The notes beneath the pieces are model-generated. The model ran no database searches and had not been told where the DNA came from. It worked only from the letters and a program-made list of their open reading frames with translations. From Nomia melanderi (taxonomy: Eukaryota; Arthropoda; Insecta; Hymenoptera; Halictidae), in NCBI RefSeq assembly GCF_051020985.1, contig NC_135007.1:7073501-7137500 (forward strand): a stretch of 64,000 nt of DNA, given 5' to 3'. Made by a program: the position numbers and the translations under genes. Shown here in pieces: positions 40,841 through 53,820 of the stretch; the stretch's first letter is position 1; every line of letters starts with the position of its first letter.

Positions 40841-40875
40841 ACACATACATGTATATATGTATATATATATGTATG
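40841..40875. repeat. Alternating purine-pyrimidine AC/AT/GT microsatellite
   Basis: This is a run of ACATAC, GTATAT and ATATAT units, largely self-complementary. Confidence 0.8.
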
Positions 40876-42546
40876 TTATTCGAAAGGATTTCGTCCGTTT
40901 AAAAAGTCCCGAGCTAAACGCGACCACCCTCCTGGAAACTCTGTACGGCTTTGATCGGTTTTATAACTTCGATGGCGACGGGTACGCTCGAAGCGACACC
41001 TGGTGATCACGTTCTAGATGCGCTGACTACCCCCTCTTTCTAATTGAACTTCACGATCATCGCCACTGTGACTTTTGAGGCACACCAGAAACTTAATCTT
41101 TTGTCAATAAAATTTCATCAAAAAAACAAATACTTCGTGAAATTATTGTATGAAATAAGCTTGTTTGTTGTGTATAAAGTTTATAATAAAGTAAGATAAA
41201 TACAAAATTCTGGAATATTAAAGTTTTGACTCGGCTTTTTTTACATTTCTCTGGAAATTAATGACACTTTTAGTTACTGCTCTTACCTTGGAGACAGTTT
41301 GGAAAAAGAAGTATTTTAAAGAATGGGTATTATCTTTTAATATAACAAATTCTAAAACTTTTTTTATAAAAATTGTTTCGCACTATTACAATTAAAGATG
41401 TATGGTTATAATGTTAATACTTATAGCAATTAGCCAATTGATAATGGATAAATGTATTGTTACATAGATGTACGTATAATAAACTATGTAACTATTTCTG
41501 ATCAAATATTACACTGTTCATAGAATTTTTAATATATGACATTGTATAATACAACATTTTATAAATTACTTTGATAATGGGAATACTTAACAACCTTTAA
41601 ATAGTAAATATGAAAGAAACACTTGATATACCAAATTAATTTCCCTTTATATTAAATAGGTTATAATAGTACCAGTATTAATTACTACAGAGTGTGTTTG
41701 TTAACCATATTTTACTTGTAATAAATTAACTCAAACATATATTTTTTCAATAGAATATTATTACATATACTTTAGATGTATTAGTACACAGTACTCTTGC
41801 TTAACTTTATTTATGCAATCCATCAAATACTTGTAACATTTATGTCATTAGAATGCAATATTATCACCATAAGATGTCTGATATACAAATATTTTATTTC
41901 ATTTTTTAAATAAATTATTACATTGTATTATTTATTGCTAATAATTCATGAATTTGGAGTCATTGAAATGAAAAGAACTACTTATATAGTAATACTTATT
42001 TTTGTAGATATACATTAAAATGATATAATTACTTTGATTAATAATACAAACTAGTTACCTATTAATGATAAAAAGTATACTTTTTATGCTATATAATACG
42101 CATATAGAGAATGGTTTTGTTATTAAAAATATTAGTCAATTTGTGATACTATATATTACATATATATGCTGTATATTAACTTTACTTTCACTAATACCTA
42201 GAATATACTGTTTAACAAACTTTTAATTGAAAAAATAGTAACTTGTATAAATGAAGTACAAAATAGAATAAATTGAAGATTTAAGAATTAAACTTTGCGA
42301 CTGAAAGAGTACTCCAAATATTCACTAATTTAGTTCACTTAAAATTATATTCTGCTACATACAGTACAAAAAACAGTCTGTTATATAAACTGCATCAATA
42401 TCAACTATAAATAAGAATGTACAATACAAAAGAATATTATATTTCAAAAAATTGTATTGTCTTTCGTCCATTAAAAAAAAAACTAACAAAATTATATTAC
42501 TAAATTGGAAAAACATAAAAAGATTAAAACTATCATTATAACCGAT

Positions 42547-42552
42547 TTTATT
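42547..42552 (-). terminator. Poly(A) signal candidate of the zinc-finger gene
   Basis: AATAAA on the minus strand lies about 80 bases past the stop codon. It is the nearest canonical hexamer; others further downstream are possible in this AT-rich DNA. Confidence 0.45.
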
Positions 42553-42633
42553 AGGTACATACTTTTCTTAAATTAAACGATTTATGCTTTCAAGGTGTCT
42601 CATTAATAAATGATGAGTGACAAAAACTACATA

Positions 42634-45600
42634 TTACATCATCTTAAACTGTTTAGGATGAATATTTTTTATATGTTTTGATAAAATATAACTAGAAGAA
42701 TAGGTTTTTTTACACATGTGACAAGGATATCCAAGACCATAATGATATCCTTCATGTCTGGTTTTCATATTATGAAGATATTCCATTTTACATATAAAAC
42801 AAACAATTTTTTCATGTTCTGCCTTGATATGATTTCTTCGAATTGTAGAACTAGAAAAGCGTTTTTCACAATGAAAACATTCAAATGGTAGTACAGGATC
42901 AAAATGTTGAAGCTTCATATGGGCATCAAATTTTGTATAAGAATTTAATGTTGCATTACAATAATGACAATCTAATTCTACAGGTACATCATGAAATATC
43001 TTAAATTTTGTAACAGTACATTGATGAGCCTTCCATTTAGTGATATCACTAAACTTTTCATTACAATAACCACATACTAATTGTGAACGTAATTGATGTT
43101 TCATAATATGGAAATCAAGAGCTTTCTTAGTATCAAACAAAGTTCCACAAATACAAAGATTATGTTTAACACTTGTATCTGATTCAACATTATCATACTT
43201 TTCACATTTTTGTGTTTGAAGAACTTTTTTGAGTGAATTTTTTACATCAGAAATTATTTGACTCGACCTTGTATCTTTTGTTTTTGTTTCATTCTCTTGC
43301 TGCTTCTCGTGAGAATCGTTTATTATTTCACTTGTCGGATGTTTATTAGTAATATTACTAATAATGGAACCATTTTGCGAATCACCTTCAATATCAATAT
43401 CCATATCTTCATCAACATGTTGAATTTTCAAAAAACTGTGATTTTCACTATATTTAGATGATTCTGTAATTTCATATTGCTGTTCCTGTTGATCTGTAAC
43501 AGCAATATTTTCAATAGAATTTGATGCTAATTCTGTATCTCTTGAACATGTAGAATCCTGCAAACTTTTTCCATTGTCTGATTCTCTACGAACAATCTCA
43601 TAGGAAGAATCATTTCTTCTCTTTATTTTTATGCTAATTCCAAATCTTGAATCTCTGTCAGTGTCACTTCCTGTAACATTTGGAACTGTTTCTCTCTTAT
43701 TTTTTGTAGTATGCTGTTCTGTTTCACCAGTTACTAAGTAACATTTGCTTTTATGTAAATATAATGTATAAGGATCACGAAATTGTCTTCCACAAAAACA
43801 AGTAGTATCATGTTTAGATTTACTCCTCATATAAAATTCTCTTCTGTTTTTAAATTTTTGCTCATTTATTTTCTTATCTTTCAATAAATTAATTGAACCA
43901 TTTACATTTCTGTCTTTGCAAGCATTAGTATTTTCAAGAGATGAACATTTTTGTTTTTCATTAATATTTTGTTTGCTGGATAGTGAAGAATTGAAGTAGT
44001 TACAATTCATTAACTGAAAATTTTCTTTTGTTTCACCACGCATATGATGCGCAGTTACATGTTTCCTAAAACTATTAGGTCTACAAAGTTCTAAACAAAT
44101 TTCACATAAGAATTTACTGCTCTGTAAAAATTTTGTTTCTTGATAATTATTACCATTAATTTTATATCTCTTTTTATGAACTGTTTCTGATAAATTCAAT
44201 TTTCGCTTTCCATTTTTTTGGAACTGCTGCTTATCATTTGTATTAAGGCTACTTTCTAAGTATTTATTATTAACATTATCTCTTTTCACCTTGTTATCTG
44301 TTAACATAGCTGAAGATTTTTCCAGTTCTTTTAACATAGGACCAGAACAGTCAATTTTATGGTAATCAACTAAATGTTTCCTTACATCTTTTACGAACTT
44401 TTTACACAGAATACACTGCTGCTGTGAAGATGATTCATCATGTAATGACACTGATGTTCTATTTTGAGTTAATTCTTTATGTGATACTCCTTTCTTTTGG
44501 TCCTTTCGTACATTTCCTTTATCTGTTAAACTGTCTTTAGTGTTAATTACATTATCTTTCTTTCTTGCTTGTGACTGAAAATTTGAAGTATTACCACTAT
44601 TAGATTCAGTCACACGTGATGTCACAGAATGCGATGAAGAATCTTTAACTTGTTTACATTGATTTTTTTTTACATTAAATTTTTTAAGAGAGTTTTGTTC
44701 TGTTTTACTGGTACTAGATTCTTTTTCTGTATCAATACTGTTTTTATGTGTAATAGACTTTTTACTTCTTAAAGTTGCTATTAAAATACCATGTATTTTT
44801 TCTGAATGATGGCCTAACCTTCGTCTTTCAAAATATATTTTTCCACAAGTAACACAAGGATATAATTTTCTGGTACTTTTTACAGACAATTTGAAGTTTG
44901 GTAATGCAGCATTGTTATTACTTAATACTGGTTGGTACTTAATGTATGATTTTGCATTTGTATTCTCCACTGATAATGATTTCAATGTATTACTGCTTTT
45001 ATCATTTTGTACAGTTTTTATTAATTTTAATGTCTCCCATATTTTATCACACTTCTCAAGTAAGATAATAGGATCCTTAACTTTGTAAGGTGTAGTAAAA
45101 TGAATTGATGATGTAATTAATTTATCCTAAAATTAAAAAAAAATGTATTTATACATATATAATATGTTAATAAACAAATTTTATAATGAAATAAAATTCT
45201 TGTCATGATAGTTATATTTTATTAAAATTATTCATTCATTACAATAATATTTTAGTAGCATTTGTACCTACTGATATTAAGATTTAATAATTAACATCAT
45301 TAGTTACTCTCATGCTATAGTATTTTTTTATAAATATTCATATTTTTTTATATATTTAGAAATATAATTTAGAATTAGTTTAAAATTATGATTAATTTAT
45401 CATATTTCTTACAGTTGTTGTGTATAAATAATTGTACATAATTAAAGTTTACTTTATACATATAGATAATACAATTGCAATATTTTCTAAAATTACTTAC
45501 TAACAATAGTTTCTTTTTAGTAATTCTATGTTTAAATACTAAAATAAAATTTTATTAGCATTTTATTAATAAATATATTATTTTAAAATATATACTATTA

Positions 45601-46095
45601 TGTGAAAAGTAAATGTCGATCAGTAACAAAGATCTTGCAAGTTTATTTAAAATTCCCGCTAAAAAAACAAGTGAGAAATAAGTTGTTTTTTCCTCCAACT
45701 TTTGCAAGCGTAATCATATAAAGTAAATAAAAGTAAAAAAGACACTTTCAAATCAACGTGTGTCGTTGATATTAACAATAGAAAACAGTGAATTTAACAT
45801 TACATACTAAATGAAGGTTAATTTAATTACTTTAAATATTTTTAAAAAATTGAAGAATGAAACAAATAATTAAATAGTTACAAAATTATACTCACAATAT
45901 TCGACGTATTAAATAATAAAAATTTGTACTTACAATGTTCGATTCATCTTCATTCGAATCAGACGTTCTATTATAACACGGCTCTACTTTAGGTACACAT
46001 ACAGTGTCAAGACATGGCATTAACATAGGTAACTTAACTGCTTCATCTTTATTATAATTATTACATTGTTGATCTGCAGATCCATTCCCTGACAT
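42634..46095 (-). CDS. C2H2 zinc-finger protein, about 884 aa, two coding exons
   Basis: Exon 1 is 45934-46095 (54 codons, MSGNGSADQQ..., first ATG of the frame with A at -3) ending at a GTAAGT donor. Exon 2 is 42634-45126 (830 residues plus stop) after a TTTTAG acceptor; both are phase 0. Fingers seen: one near residues 143-166 (YPCVTCGKIYF), weaker or short ones mid-protein (CILCKKF...H...H, CEICLEL...H...H, CFCGRQF), and a C-terminal cluster of about six (about residues 707-880) including FECFHCEKRF and YPCHMCKKTYSSSY. The middle is Ser/Lys/Asn-rich with basic, NLS-like patches (KIKRRN, KKRYK) and an acidic stretch (DEDMDIDIEGD). A nuclear DNA- or RNA-binding role is likely from the family; target and orthologue are unknown. 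The N-terminus shows no ZAD or BTB domain. Confidence 0.88.
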
Positions 46096-49000
46096 TTTAA
46101 TTGAAGATGCGGAAGACAAAGACCTAAATGCAAGTTCTAAATCAGTATATCTAAAGATGGTAATTTGCAAATGAGTGAACTTGTGTGGACATTTTGTTTT
46201 CTCCTCCACTATTTTGACGCTCGTGTTTGCTTTCACTTCGTTAACAGTCTCTTACACAACTAAATCAGCTTTACTGACAACCACTCGGTTTTTTACATTA
46301 TTTAACCAAATGTATCTTTTTTAAATACACTTAATACTGAATACTATATTTGTCCTATTATTTCTAAATAGAATGAACAATTTATTTGATTGCTGTTACT
46401 TCAATATAATTAATAAAATCTTAAATAAATAATATTTTTACTATTTGAAAATTCTAAATGCAGCTATAAGAATAATTAAAAATGTTTAAAAATATTAATT
46501 TTAAAGACACAAATCTTTTATCGAATGTATATATTAAATATCTATTGTTTTTGTATATAACAAGGTTCCGCAACAACTTATCTTAGTTAGTTTACTTATT
46601 AAAATAAAAATTGCAATATTCTTTTTTTTAACTATAATTTATGGTCAATTATGAAATTTGTATAAATCAGTTTCACATGAATATGTTTTGAGGTTAGTTT
46701 TATAAGAGGATTTTTGTAAATATATTTTTTCAAGAAATTAAAAATATACTACAGATTATAATCACATGTTTACGTTGTAAAAATAACAGGGATAAATTCC
46801 GTTCTAGAATTTTTTAAGTTTTAATTTCCATTAATATAAAATATTATTATTATACTAGAAACCAATATATTTTTTTATGATAACCTAGGTGTACAACTTT
46901 CCATTAATTTTACTTTAACATTTGCTAATCTTTTCATGTTTTATAGTTTCCAAACATTCATATTATTAACTGTAATACAAATTAAGCTAACAATATGATT
47001 TAATCTTAAAATGATATTAATCACTAGTAATTACTACTAGTACTCACTGGTAGTAAATACATAACCAACAAACCCGGGATATTTTGTAGCTACTGTCATT
47101 ATGATGAACTAACATTTGAAAGAACCTTTTTTCATATAATATTCTACTTTGAATGGAAGTAATAAGTTTGAAACAATATAAATAGTTAAATATATATTGT
47201 ATATCTTTTCGAAATGAAGGACTTACATATTCCTATATAAAAATTAGCAATTCCGCAAATTGTAATTTGACTTTAGTGAATGGTTGTGAAACAATTTGTT
47301 AAATATGTATATAAATCTTTACAAAATTGATAAAATATTAATTTAATTTATTAAGTACTAGATTACATGGTATCCACAATTTGTCAAAAATCATCTTTGG
47401 TAGCATACAAAATTTGTCATAAATCCAAATATTGTATGAAGTTTTTCAAAAATACTTTTATATCGTTGTTAAAGACAACAAACATAGCTGATATGAGAGC
47501 ATAAAATCACAACTAAAATGATTTTCGTTTATGCAATCCTTTGAACATATTCCCTTTCAAATTTATGGGATAACAAGACTCTTCAACTATGTAAACATTG
47601 TAAGATTGAATAACACTTGGATATAGATATATGTTATTACATATATAGTATAAAATATATCGATAATGTTAAATAAATTAATAACTAATATCATTTAATG
47701 TTACACACTTTTCTCGTGTTTCTTCGTGAGATACTCAGAATAGGTTACATTTGATATCAACAAGCATCTTGCAGAGAAGAGTTCTAACCTATTAATGGCG
47801 TAAATGATTTTGTTGAAAAACATACGTTTTCCCAGATCAAAGCATTTAGACTTTTCATTATAAATTGCTTTTATATAAATTATATACTTACGTTGATTAT
47901 GTTCGTAAAATCAGCAATCGTACTGCAATCCAAGATGTTTGACATACACTCTTGGGTATGCTGACATTTCAGGAATATATGCACAATAACAAGCTTTCAG
48001 GGTACAACAATATATTTACTTGAATAAACCTCACTTGGAGACTTGCCTACAGTCAAATTAAAGCTTTTAATTTTCAGTAATGTGGATTTCGATGAGAAAT
48101 ATCTGAACGTGTCGCATTGGACGAACTGATTCCAACATGTGGCCCAAGTTAGTAATTCGCCTACTCCAAGTCACCTCGATGCAGTGTCTGATAATGAGCC
48201 TGTTAGGCTGGAAGCTTTGTTGAATAATGCGGAGAATGATAAAATTATAACTTATTTAATTAAATATTTATGAACGATTTCAAAATCACTGAAATTTAAT
48301 TTTTATTTTGGCGATGAAGATACTCTTGGGTCGTTTAACAAACCTTTGCTACTATCTGAAAATCACATTAAAACTAGTCAGTCTATAATTTTGTTTTTAT
48401 TCGAATAAAATATTATTATACAGTAACATTAACCTTAGCTATGAAGCAAAACAAAAGAACGAAGTAATCATTCCGTTATAACATGATAAACGACGTTTGT
48501 GACCTACACACATTTATAATAGCGACTTATCAGTTTCCACATAGTTAAAAACTACATGATTGTATAACAATCCCCGTGTTGTTATGTATAAGGATTCGGT
48601 CTTTCGTAAAGATTAGGTCGAGATCAATATATTTGTACGACATGTGTATACATCTGGAACACGCATAGTACAGAAAACAGCTGTTATGATGATAATGTGT
48701 ATTTCAACTGAAGCATTACTGTAATAAATGGAAAAAGACAAACCGACTAACCTTTTTTTATTCAATCTATCGACTTATACTTAGCATATTAATGATCAAT
48801 AGACTTTCTATTTATTTCTAATCTAATATGCGGATAGCAAGCCGAATGGTGCAATAAATTTTTGTCTAGATATGAACCTTGGAGAGTGGACATTTTTAAT
48901 ATTTTGTACAAATAACGAAGCTTAGACCCATCCGGACTCTTATGCGTCCATTATTCTAGACATATTTTGAAAGTGTACTTCAAAGAAACACTCCAATTTC

Positions 49001-49647
49001 TTTTTAAATTTAATACAAAAAATTGCAAAGTCAAATTAATCTTCATAGGTTGAAAAATCGAATAAAGCTTTAAACAATCTAAGTCAAAATGGACATTATC
49101 TCAAAGTTAACCTTCTAAGTTTAAGTAGACGTTTCTGATCATTGTAATGGACGTATGTTAGTTTTGGTTAAATCTACAAGCATATCTTTTTCCAATCATT
49201 TTGCTTACTCAATCACATAATCATTATTGCTAATTTATTTGAATTTAAAAGTTGATGAGTAGAAACAGGCTTTTTACAGCCTGAATTAGGATAAACCTAG
49301 TCATAGTTTGTTTAAAGGATAATGAATATGAGTCTACTTATCTTTATTAGTCTTACGTAATTTCCATGAAACAAATAAATAATTAAGTCTGATTAAGGTT
49401 TAATTAAGGCTTAATTAAGTGTTAACTACTCATAACCCATACATGTTACAAATCGTATTACACGCCAAATTCATACTTAATAAAGATTTATTACTGCTTT
49501 ATCATCATGTCCATTTACCTATATAATAATCTTTTCTTCAAAACTGGAACATGCAAGGTCATTTTTGTTGAATAGAAGTATTGTACTGAATTTGCTTGAT
49601 TCTCGATAAAATTGTTTCTCTAATGGGTACTCGTTTCCGGTAGAATA
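46096..49647. other. Intergenic region between divergent zinc-finger and secreted-protein genes
   Basis: The sequence is very AT-rich with no ORF or RNA gene that I can support. The right end of it (about 46096-46260) should hold the 5' UTR and promoter of the zinc-finger gene on the minus strand. Confidence 0.5.
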
Positions 49648-49680
49648 TATATAAAGAAGAATGTTTCCACGCAGATCAGT
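49648..49680 (+). promoter_or_regulatory. TATA box plus TCAGT initiator of the secreted-protein gene
   Basis: TATATAAA at 49648-49655 is followed by the arthropod initiator TCAGT at 49676-49680. The initiator A (49678) lies 30 bases from the first T, the canonical spacing. This predicts a 5' UTR of only about 17 bases before the ATG at 49695. Such focused promoters are typical of tissue- or stage-restricted genes. Confidence 0.8.
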
Positions 49681-49694
49681 CCTACAGTGAAAAA

Positions 49695-50970
49695 ATGCAA
49701 TTCCACATTGTCCTTTTGGTACTCGTTAGTTTCCAACAATCGACGTTAGGAGCTTATAATAGAGGTATTATCTTCTGCAAACTCTGTATTTCAATTAATT
49801 CCGATGAAAATTAGGAAGTTTGGTAATAATGAATGGAAATCAATTTCCTGTTTCTCTAATGCAACTAGTTATCAATGTTTTAATATCTTTGTGACAAAAA
49901 ATATGTACTGAGATATATCAGTATACTTCATTAAGGCATACACATAATATTATAACGATGGTTGTACTTAAAACATTTTATTTAGTATGGCATACTCTGC
50001 TTAAAAATACTATATTACGTCAAGATCTTTTTAATTTTATTTTTCTTACGATAGTCTTCTTTTGATAATAGAATCTCGTATAGCTTAGTAGATCTTGCAT
50101 CGAATTACATTTCATTACACAATTCTATACATGTAAGCCGCAATGGAGAGTTCAAAAATTATATTTCAGCGAATTTTTGTACTCGTAATATCACAATACC
50201 TTAAAACGTAAAAACCGAACAAATATTATATTTTTATTATAGCAGATATTGGTTTACAAAGAAACCTTCGAAGTGGCAACTTCTTCTCTGAAATAGGAAA
50301 TTGGTTTGGTCATCTAAAGGATCAATTTTACGGGACATTGTTTGGGCAACAAACAACTACAGAGATTCCAACTGTTTTGCAAACAGATGTGTTAGACCTG
50401 GACGAGCGTCAATTAAGAAAAAGATTACGAAATCGAGAATGGCTACGTGTGAATTTGTGTAAGTAACAAATAAGTTTTAATATGAAAAATTACTATATCA
50501 TATATAATTTTATAAACCTTTGTAATTTATTGAAATTATACCTATTTTAAAATATAGCTACCGTAACATTTGATCCTAAACGAGATTGGGGTTTCCAAGT
50601 TGGCGATTGGTATTTCATTCGAAAAAACATTAGACAGTACAATGAATTTGAAAATGAAGGTTCATACGAGTCGAACTTTCATGTTCGAGGTACGATGCAA
50701 CCTCCTGTACATTTAAGTACAATTGAAACTATAGGGACCTCGGATTACTCGATTAACATAGAAAATACGGATTCTTCATCAGCCGCAACGCTTAGTACGA
50801 TGTTCACGGCAGATACTATGACGCAGCAAGCAGACGCATACATAACAACGCAAAGTAGCACGCAGATCGATTCATCCGTGAATCCACCTTCAATAAACAA
50901 ACGGATAGAAGATAACGAAACTAATGACAATTCAATTCGTAAAGGATCCGTGGAAGTCCTAATGGAATAA
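49695..50970 (+). CDS. Unrecognised small secreted protein, about 232 aa, three exons
   Basis: Exons are 49695-49764, 50243-50458 and 50558-50970, in phases 1 and 1, each with GT/AG ends. Residues 1-20 form a signal peptide (MQFHIVLLVLVSFQQSTLGA). The middle exon has an aromatic/basic part (GNWFGHLKDQFYGTLFGQQ) and a dibasic-rich run (RQLRKRLRNREW). Exon 3 begins TVTFDPKRDWGFQVGDWYF and passes into a long Ser/Thr-rich, acidic, probably disordered and O-glycosylatable tail ending SVEVLME. There is no cysteine in the mature part, so no disulphide-rich toxin or antimicrobial fold is indicated. I do not recognise the family. The start is fixed by the promoter spacing and the signal peptide. A NAGNAG acceptor at exon 2 allows forms differing by one codon. 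Confidence 0.8.
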
Positions 50971-51074
50971 TAATGCATTTCAACAAATAATTACATTCAT
51001 GTGATTTCTTGAACCTTGTATATTTATTAAAATTTCTGCATTTCTTAAAAACATGTGTGATTCTTTTTTATTAA

Positions 51075-51080
51075 AATAAA
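51075..51080 (+). terminator. Poly(A) signal candidate of the secreted-protein gene
   Basis: AATAAA lies about 105 bases after the TAA at 50968-50970. Confidence 0.5.
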
Positions 51081-52886
51081 CTATTTTGCATTCTTAGAGT
51101 ACATATATTCACAAATGTATGGCTTTTTTGTGTAACAGCATGAGGAGTGAAAAGAAATATACAGCATTACATCTTTTTTATCAGGAAGAGTACACGTTTA
51201 TTCCGTAAAACTTATCATAATCATTATTCTTTAGCAATATATTATTATAATAATTTTTACGTCGATGTTAGACAAATCGTGGTCTTCATGATATCTTGTG
51301 GTTTTACTGTAATAGAAAAAAAAAGAAAAAAACTGTCAGTAAAATAATTCATCCTTGATACTTATCACTTTCGCAATCACATGCACAAATATATTTAATG
51401 ACTACTACATACATAAAGCAAAAAAAAAGAAAAAAATATATAATACAGGTGGAAAGAAGTTTCATTAGTTAAGGATTTAATTCAATGTTGATAAATTATT
51501 TTTATCCACTTTTCAGTTTGTGGAGTTTTATGTAATCTATTTGAATACTTATTAATTGGAATACCCTACATTAACACAGTTAATGATGAAAAAAATGATA
51601 ATACTGGGATCAACACATTGTGCATGTAAAAAATCATAAATGGACATAAACATTTTTTTAAAATAAGTGAACAAATATACATTGTCAAGAAAAAATACTT
51701 TGTTATACGAAAACCACAATGTAGGATATAAAAGGGGGGAAAACAAAGATAATTACAGAAAATGGGTAAAAGAAACTTAGAATTTTACATGCTGACCATG
51801 TATGAGCATCATAATAAAGTTCCCTCTCGAGGCTTGTAGTACAAATGATGAGCATTTGTCTACTTCTTTCCCTAGAATAAAAAGTGTATTCCACCATATA
51901 CCATGCACATAGAAAGATGAATAAATCTTTGTGTCCTTGTTATACAAAATATAATAAATTATATGAATCATGCAAATGTTTTGTTTTTATATATCTACAG
52001 AATTTTAATATATATACAAAAAATAAATACTATTAATTTTTTCTAATTCATTCTTTTAAATAAATCAATTATAGTTTAAAAATGAAAGTTAAAAGTGTTT
52101 TAATATTTAATTGTGAGTAAGTTTAAAACATTTTGCATTAAATGTGCGTTTATTAGAATTATGAAATTTATAATTTAAAAAACTAAATGTAGAATATGTA
52201 GCAAATACATAATAAATGAAGCATTCTAGTTGATCAAGGACACAAAATTAGATGATAGTGGTTAACACGTTCACGCCTGCGCTTTTTCCATATATGGTAT
52301 TTTACATTAGCTATGTACCACCAGTGGTACATGCCAACATGAACATGTTAACACTTTTGTGACTAATATTTGTAGAATATATTAAAAGGAATCTAGAATT
52401 AAGAAAACATATCTCACAGTATGTTTATAGAAATATACTTGTAATCTTCAACTATATTCACTAGAAATATGAAATTATAATAACATTTATTATAGATTTA
52501 AAGGTGCATATATTAGTCACAAAAGTTTAAATTTAATTTATTATTCTCAATTTTAATACCATATAATAAATAACTTAAAACACTGCTTATAAATTTTATG
52601 AGTATGCACAAAGTATTTATCAGTTGTTAATAACCTATTTATGAATAATAAGTATTCATGCAATAATGAACATTCAATGTTTGGATATGATTTAATTTCT
52701 TTAAATATGATAAGATGAAATTTAAGATAAAGAAATATGAGAAAAAGCACTAATCAACAAATGATTAATAAATGTACCACCACCAATTACTGATTCTAAC
52801 AAAACTCTATTTTGTTGAACAAAGACACTATTAAACAGAAATTATTCTGAAATTGTCACATTTATCTATATTAAAATTAAAATAAA
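51081..52886. other. Intergenic region between convergent genes
   Basis: AT-rich sequence with no supported gene; it contains one inverted-repeat element near 52.3 kb, listed separately. Confidence 0.5.
52259..52354. repeat. Small nested inverted-repeat element (MITE-like)
   Basis: Outer arms 52261-52273 and 52340-52352 are inverted copies (12 of 13 match, GTTAACACGTTCA type). Near the centre lies a perfect 9-bp inverted repeat, 52313-52321 and 52324-52332, with a 2-base gap. The element is GC-richer than its AT-rich surroundings, consistent with a short inserted element. Confidence 0.5.
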
Positions 52887-52892
52887 TTTATT
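52887..52892 (-). terminator. RpS24 poly(A) signal overlapping the stop codon
   Basis: On the minus strand the stop TAA (52893-52891) runs directly into AATAAA, giving TAATAAA. This implies a very short 3' UTR, as is common in ribosomal-protein genes. Confidence 0.6.
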
Positions 52893-53795
52893 ATACCTTT
52901 TTAGCTGCAGCTCCTACTTTACTCTTCTTTGTACCCCTAACTTTCTTCATCCTGTTCTTACGTTCTTTACGTTGTTTCCTTGTTTGCTTTTGTTTTTCGA
53001 AGAGTCCATGCCTTGCTAACCTATATTTTGGTTCAAATTTCTTTGCGTAATCCAATGTATCATAGATTAATGCAAATCCAGTAGATTTGCCACCACCAAA
53101 GTTAGTTTGAAAACCAAATACGAATACCACATCTGGTGTAACTTTATACATCTTGGCTAGTTTTTCTCTTATTTCTGTTTTGCGAACTGACGGATGGCCA
53201 GGATGAAAAACATCTACAACCTGTAACAAAGTAGGCAGAAGTGTCATACTAGTATGAACAAATTTGTAATTATAATTAAACAACAACTGATAATCACTCA
53301 CTTTCACTAATTCAGCAGAAATAAGTTTAACTTAAATATTAAAAATTCACGTAAATACTTACCATTTGCTTCCGACATAATAGCCGATTGCTCATAAACT
53401 TTCTAGTTCTAATCGTAACTGCACCTTCCGTCTGTAAATAAAAACGATAACAAGACTTAGAGGTTGTGTTGATCAGCGAATTTTTATTGTATTTTCATTA
53501 TTTTCCGAAATACAACTACAGATAAAAAAAAAATTACTTAATCCACAATTAGATTGTATAATATAATAAACAAAATTTTTATTTTCAGTTGCACTGACAT
53601 GTTAAAAGCATGTATATTCTTGGTTAGAAGATTCATGTCAGAGTAATATACAATTTAAATGTTAACAAAAATATTATTTGTAAATTATATTTATATAGTA
53701 TAAATAATTATACAGTTTCTACATAGTTTCAGATAAGAAAGGCATATTTTATTTCATGATTAATCAACAGTTTTTGGATACAAAATACATACCAT
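52891..53795 (-). CDS. RpS24: 40S ribosomal protein S24 (eS24), 133 aa, three coding exons
   Basis: eS24 is a structural protein of the small ribosomal subunit needed for pre-18S rRNA processing. Exon 1 contributes only the ATG (53793-53795) before a GTATGT donor. Exon 2 is 53363-53431 (TEGAVTIRTRKFMSNRLL...) and exon 3 is 52891-53220 (VVDVFHPGHPSVRKTEIREK... to a Lys-rich end, AAAKKV). All junctions are phase 0. The length equals the usual eS24 length, and the core KMYKVTPDVVFVFGFQT and GGGKSTGFALIYD are family hallmarks. The lone-ATG first exon is also known in vertebrate RPS24 genes. The gene is divergent from the J-protein gene and convergent with the secreted-protein gene. Confidence 0.97.
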
Positions 53796-53820
53796 TTTGC
53801 TCGATTATTGTACCGCCAGC

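Larger units (their letters stand above)
37702..42530. other. Intergenic region between Ank2 and the zinc-finger gene
   Basis: No supported gene. The left half is of mixed composition with a few CpG-rich pockets; beyond about 41.1 kb the sequence becomes strongly AT-rich. Simple-sequence tracts at 39.78-39.88 and 40.84-40.88 kb are listed separately. The ORFs here lack domains and splice support. Confidence 0.5.

Noticed and set aside
44983..44985. Start of the zinc-finger protein at the TTG codon 44985
   Set aside because: The codon is TTG, not ATG; the frame continues upstream to an acceptor at 45127-45128 and joins a 5' exon with a good ATG at 46095.
46234..46236. Upstream start of the zinc-finger protein at 46236
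   Set aside because: That codon is GTG; the first in-frame ATG is 46095, in good context.
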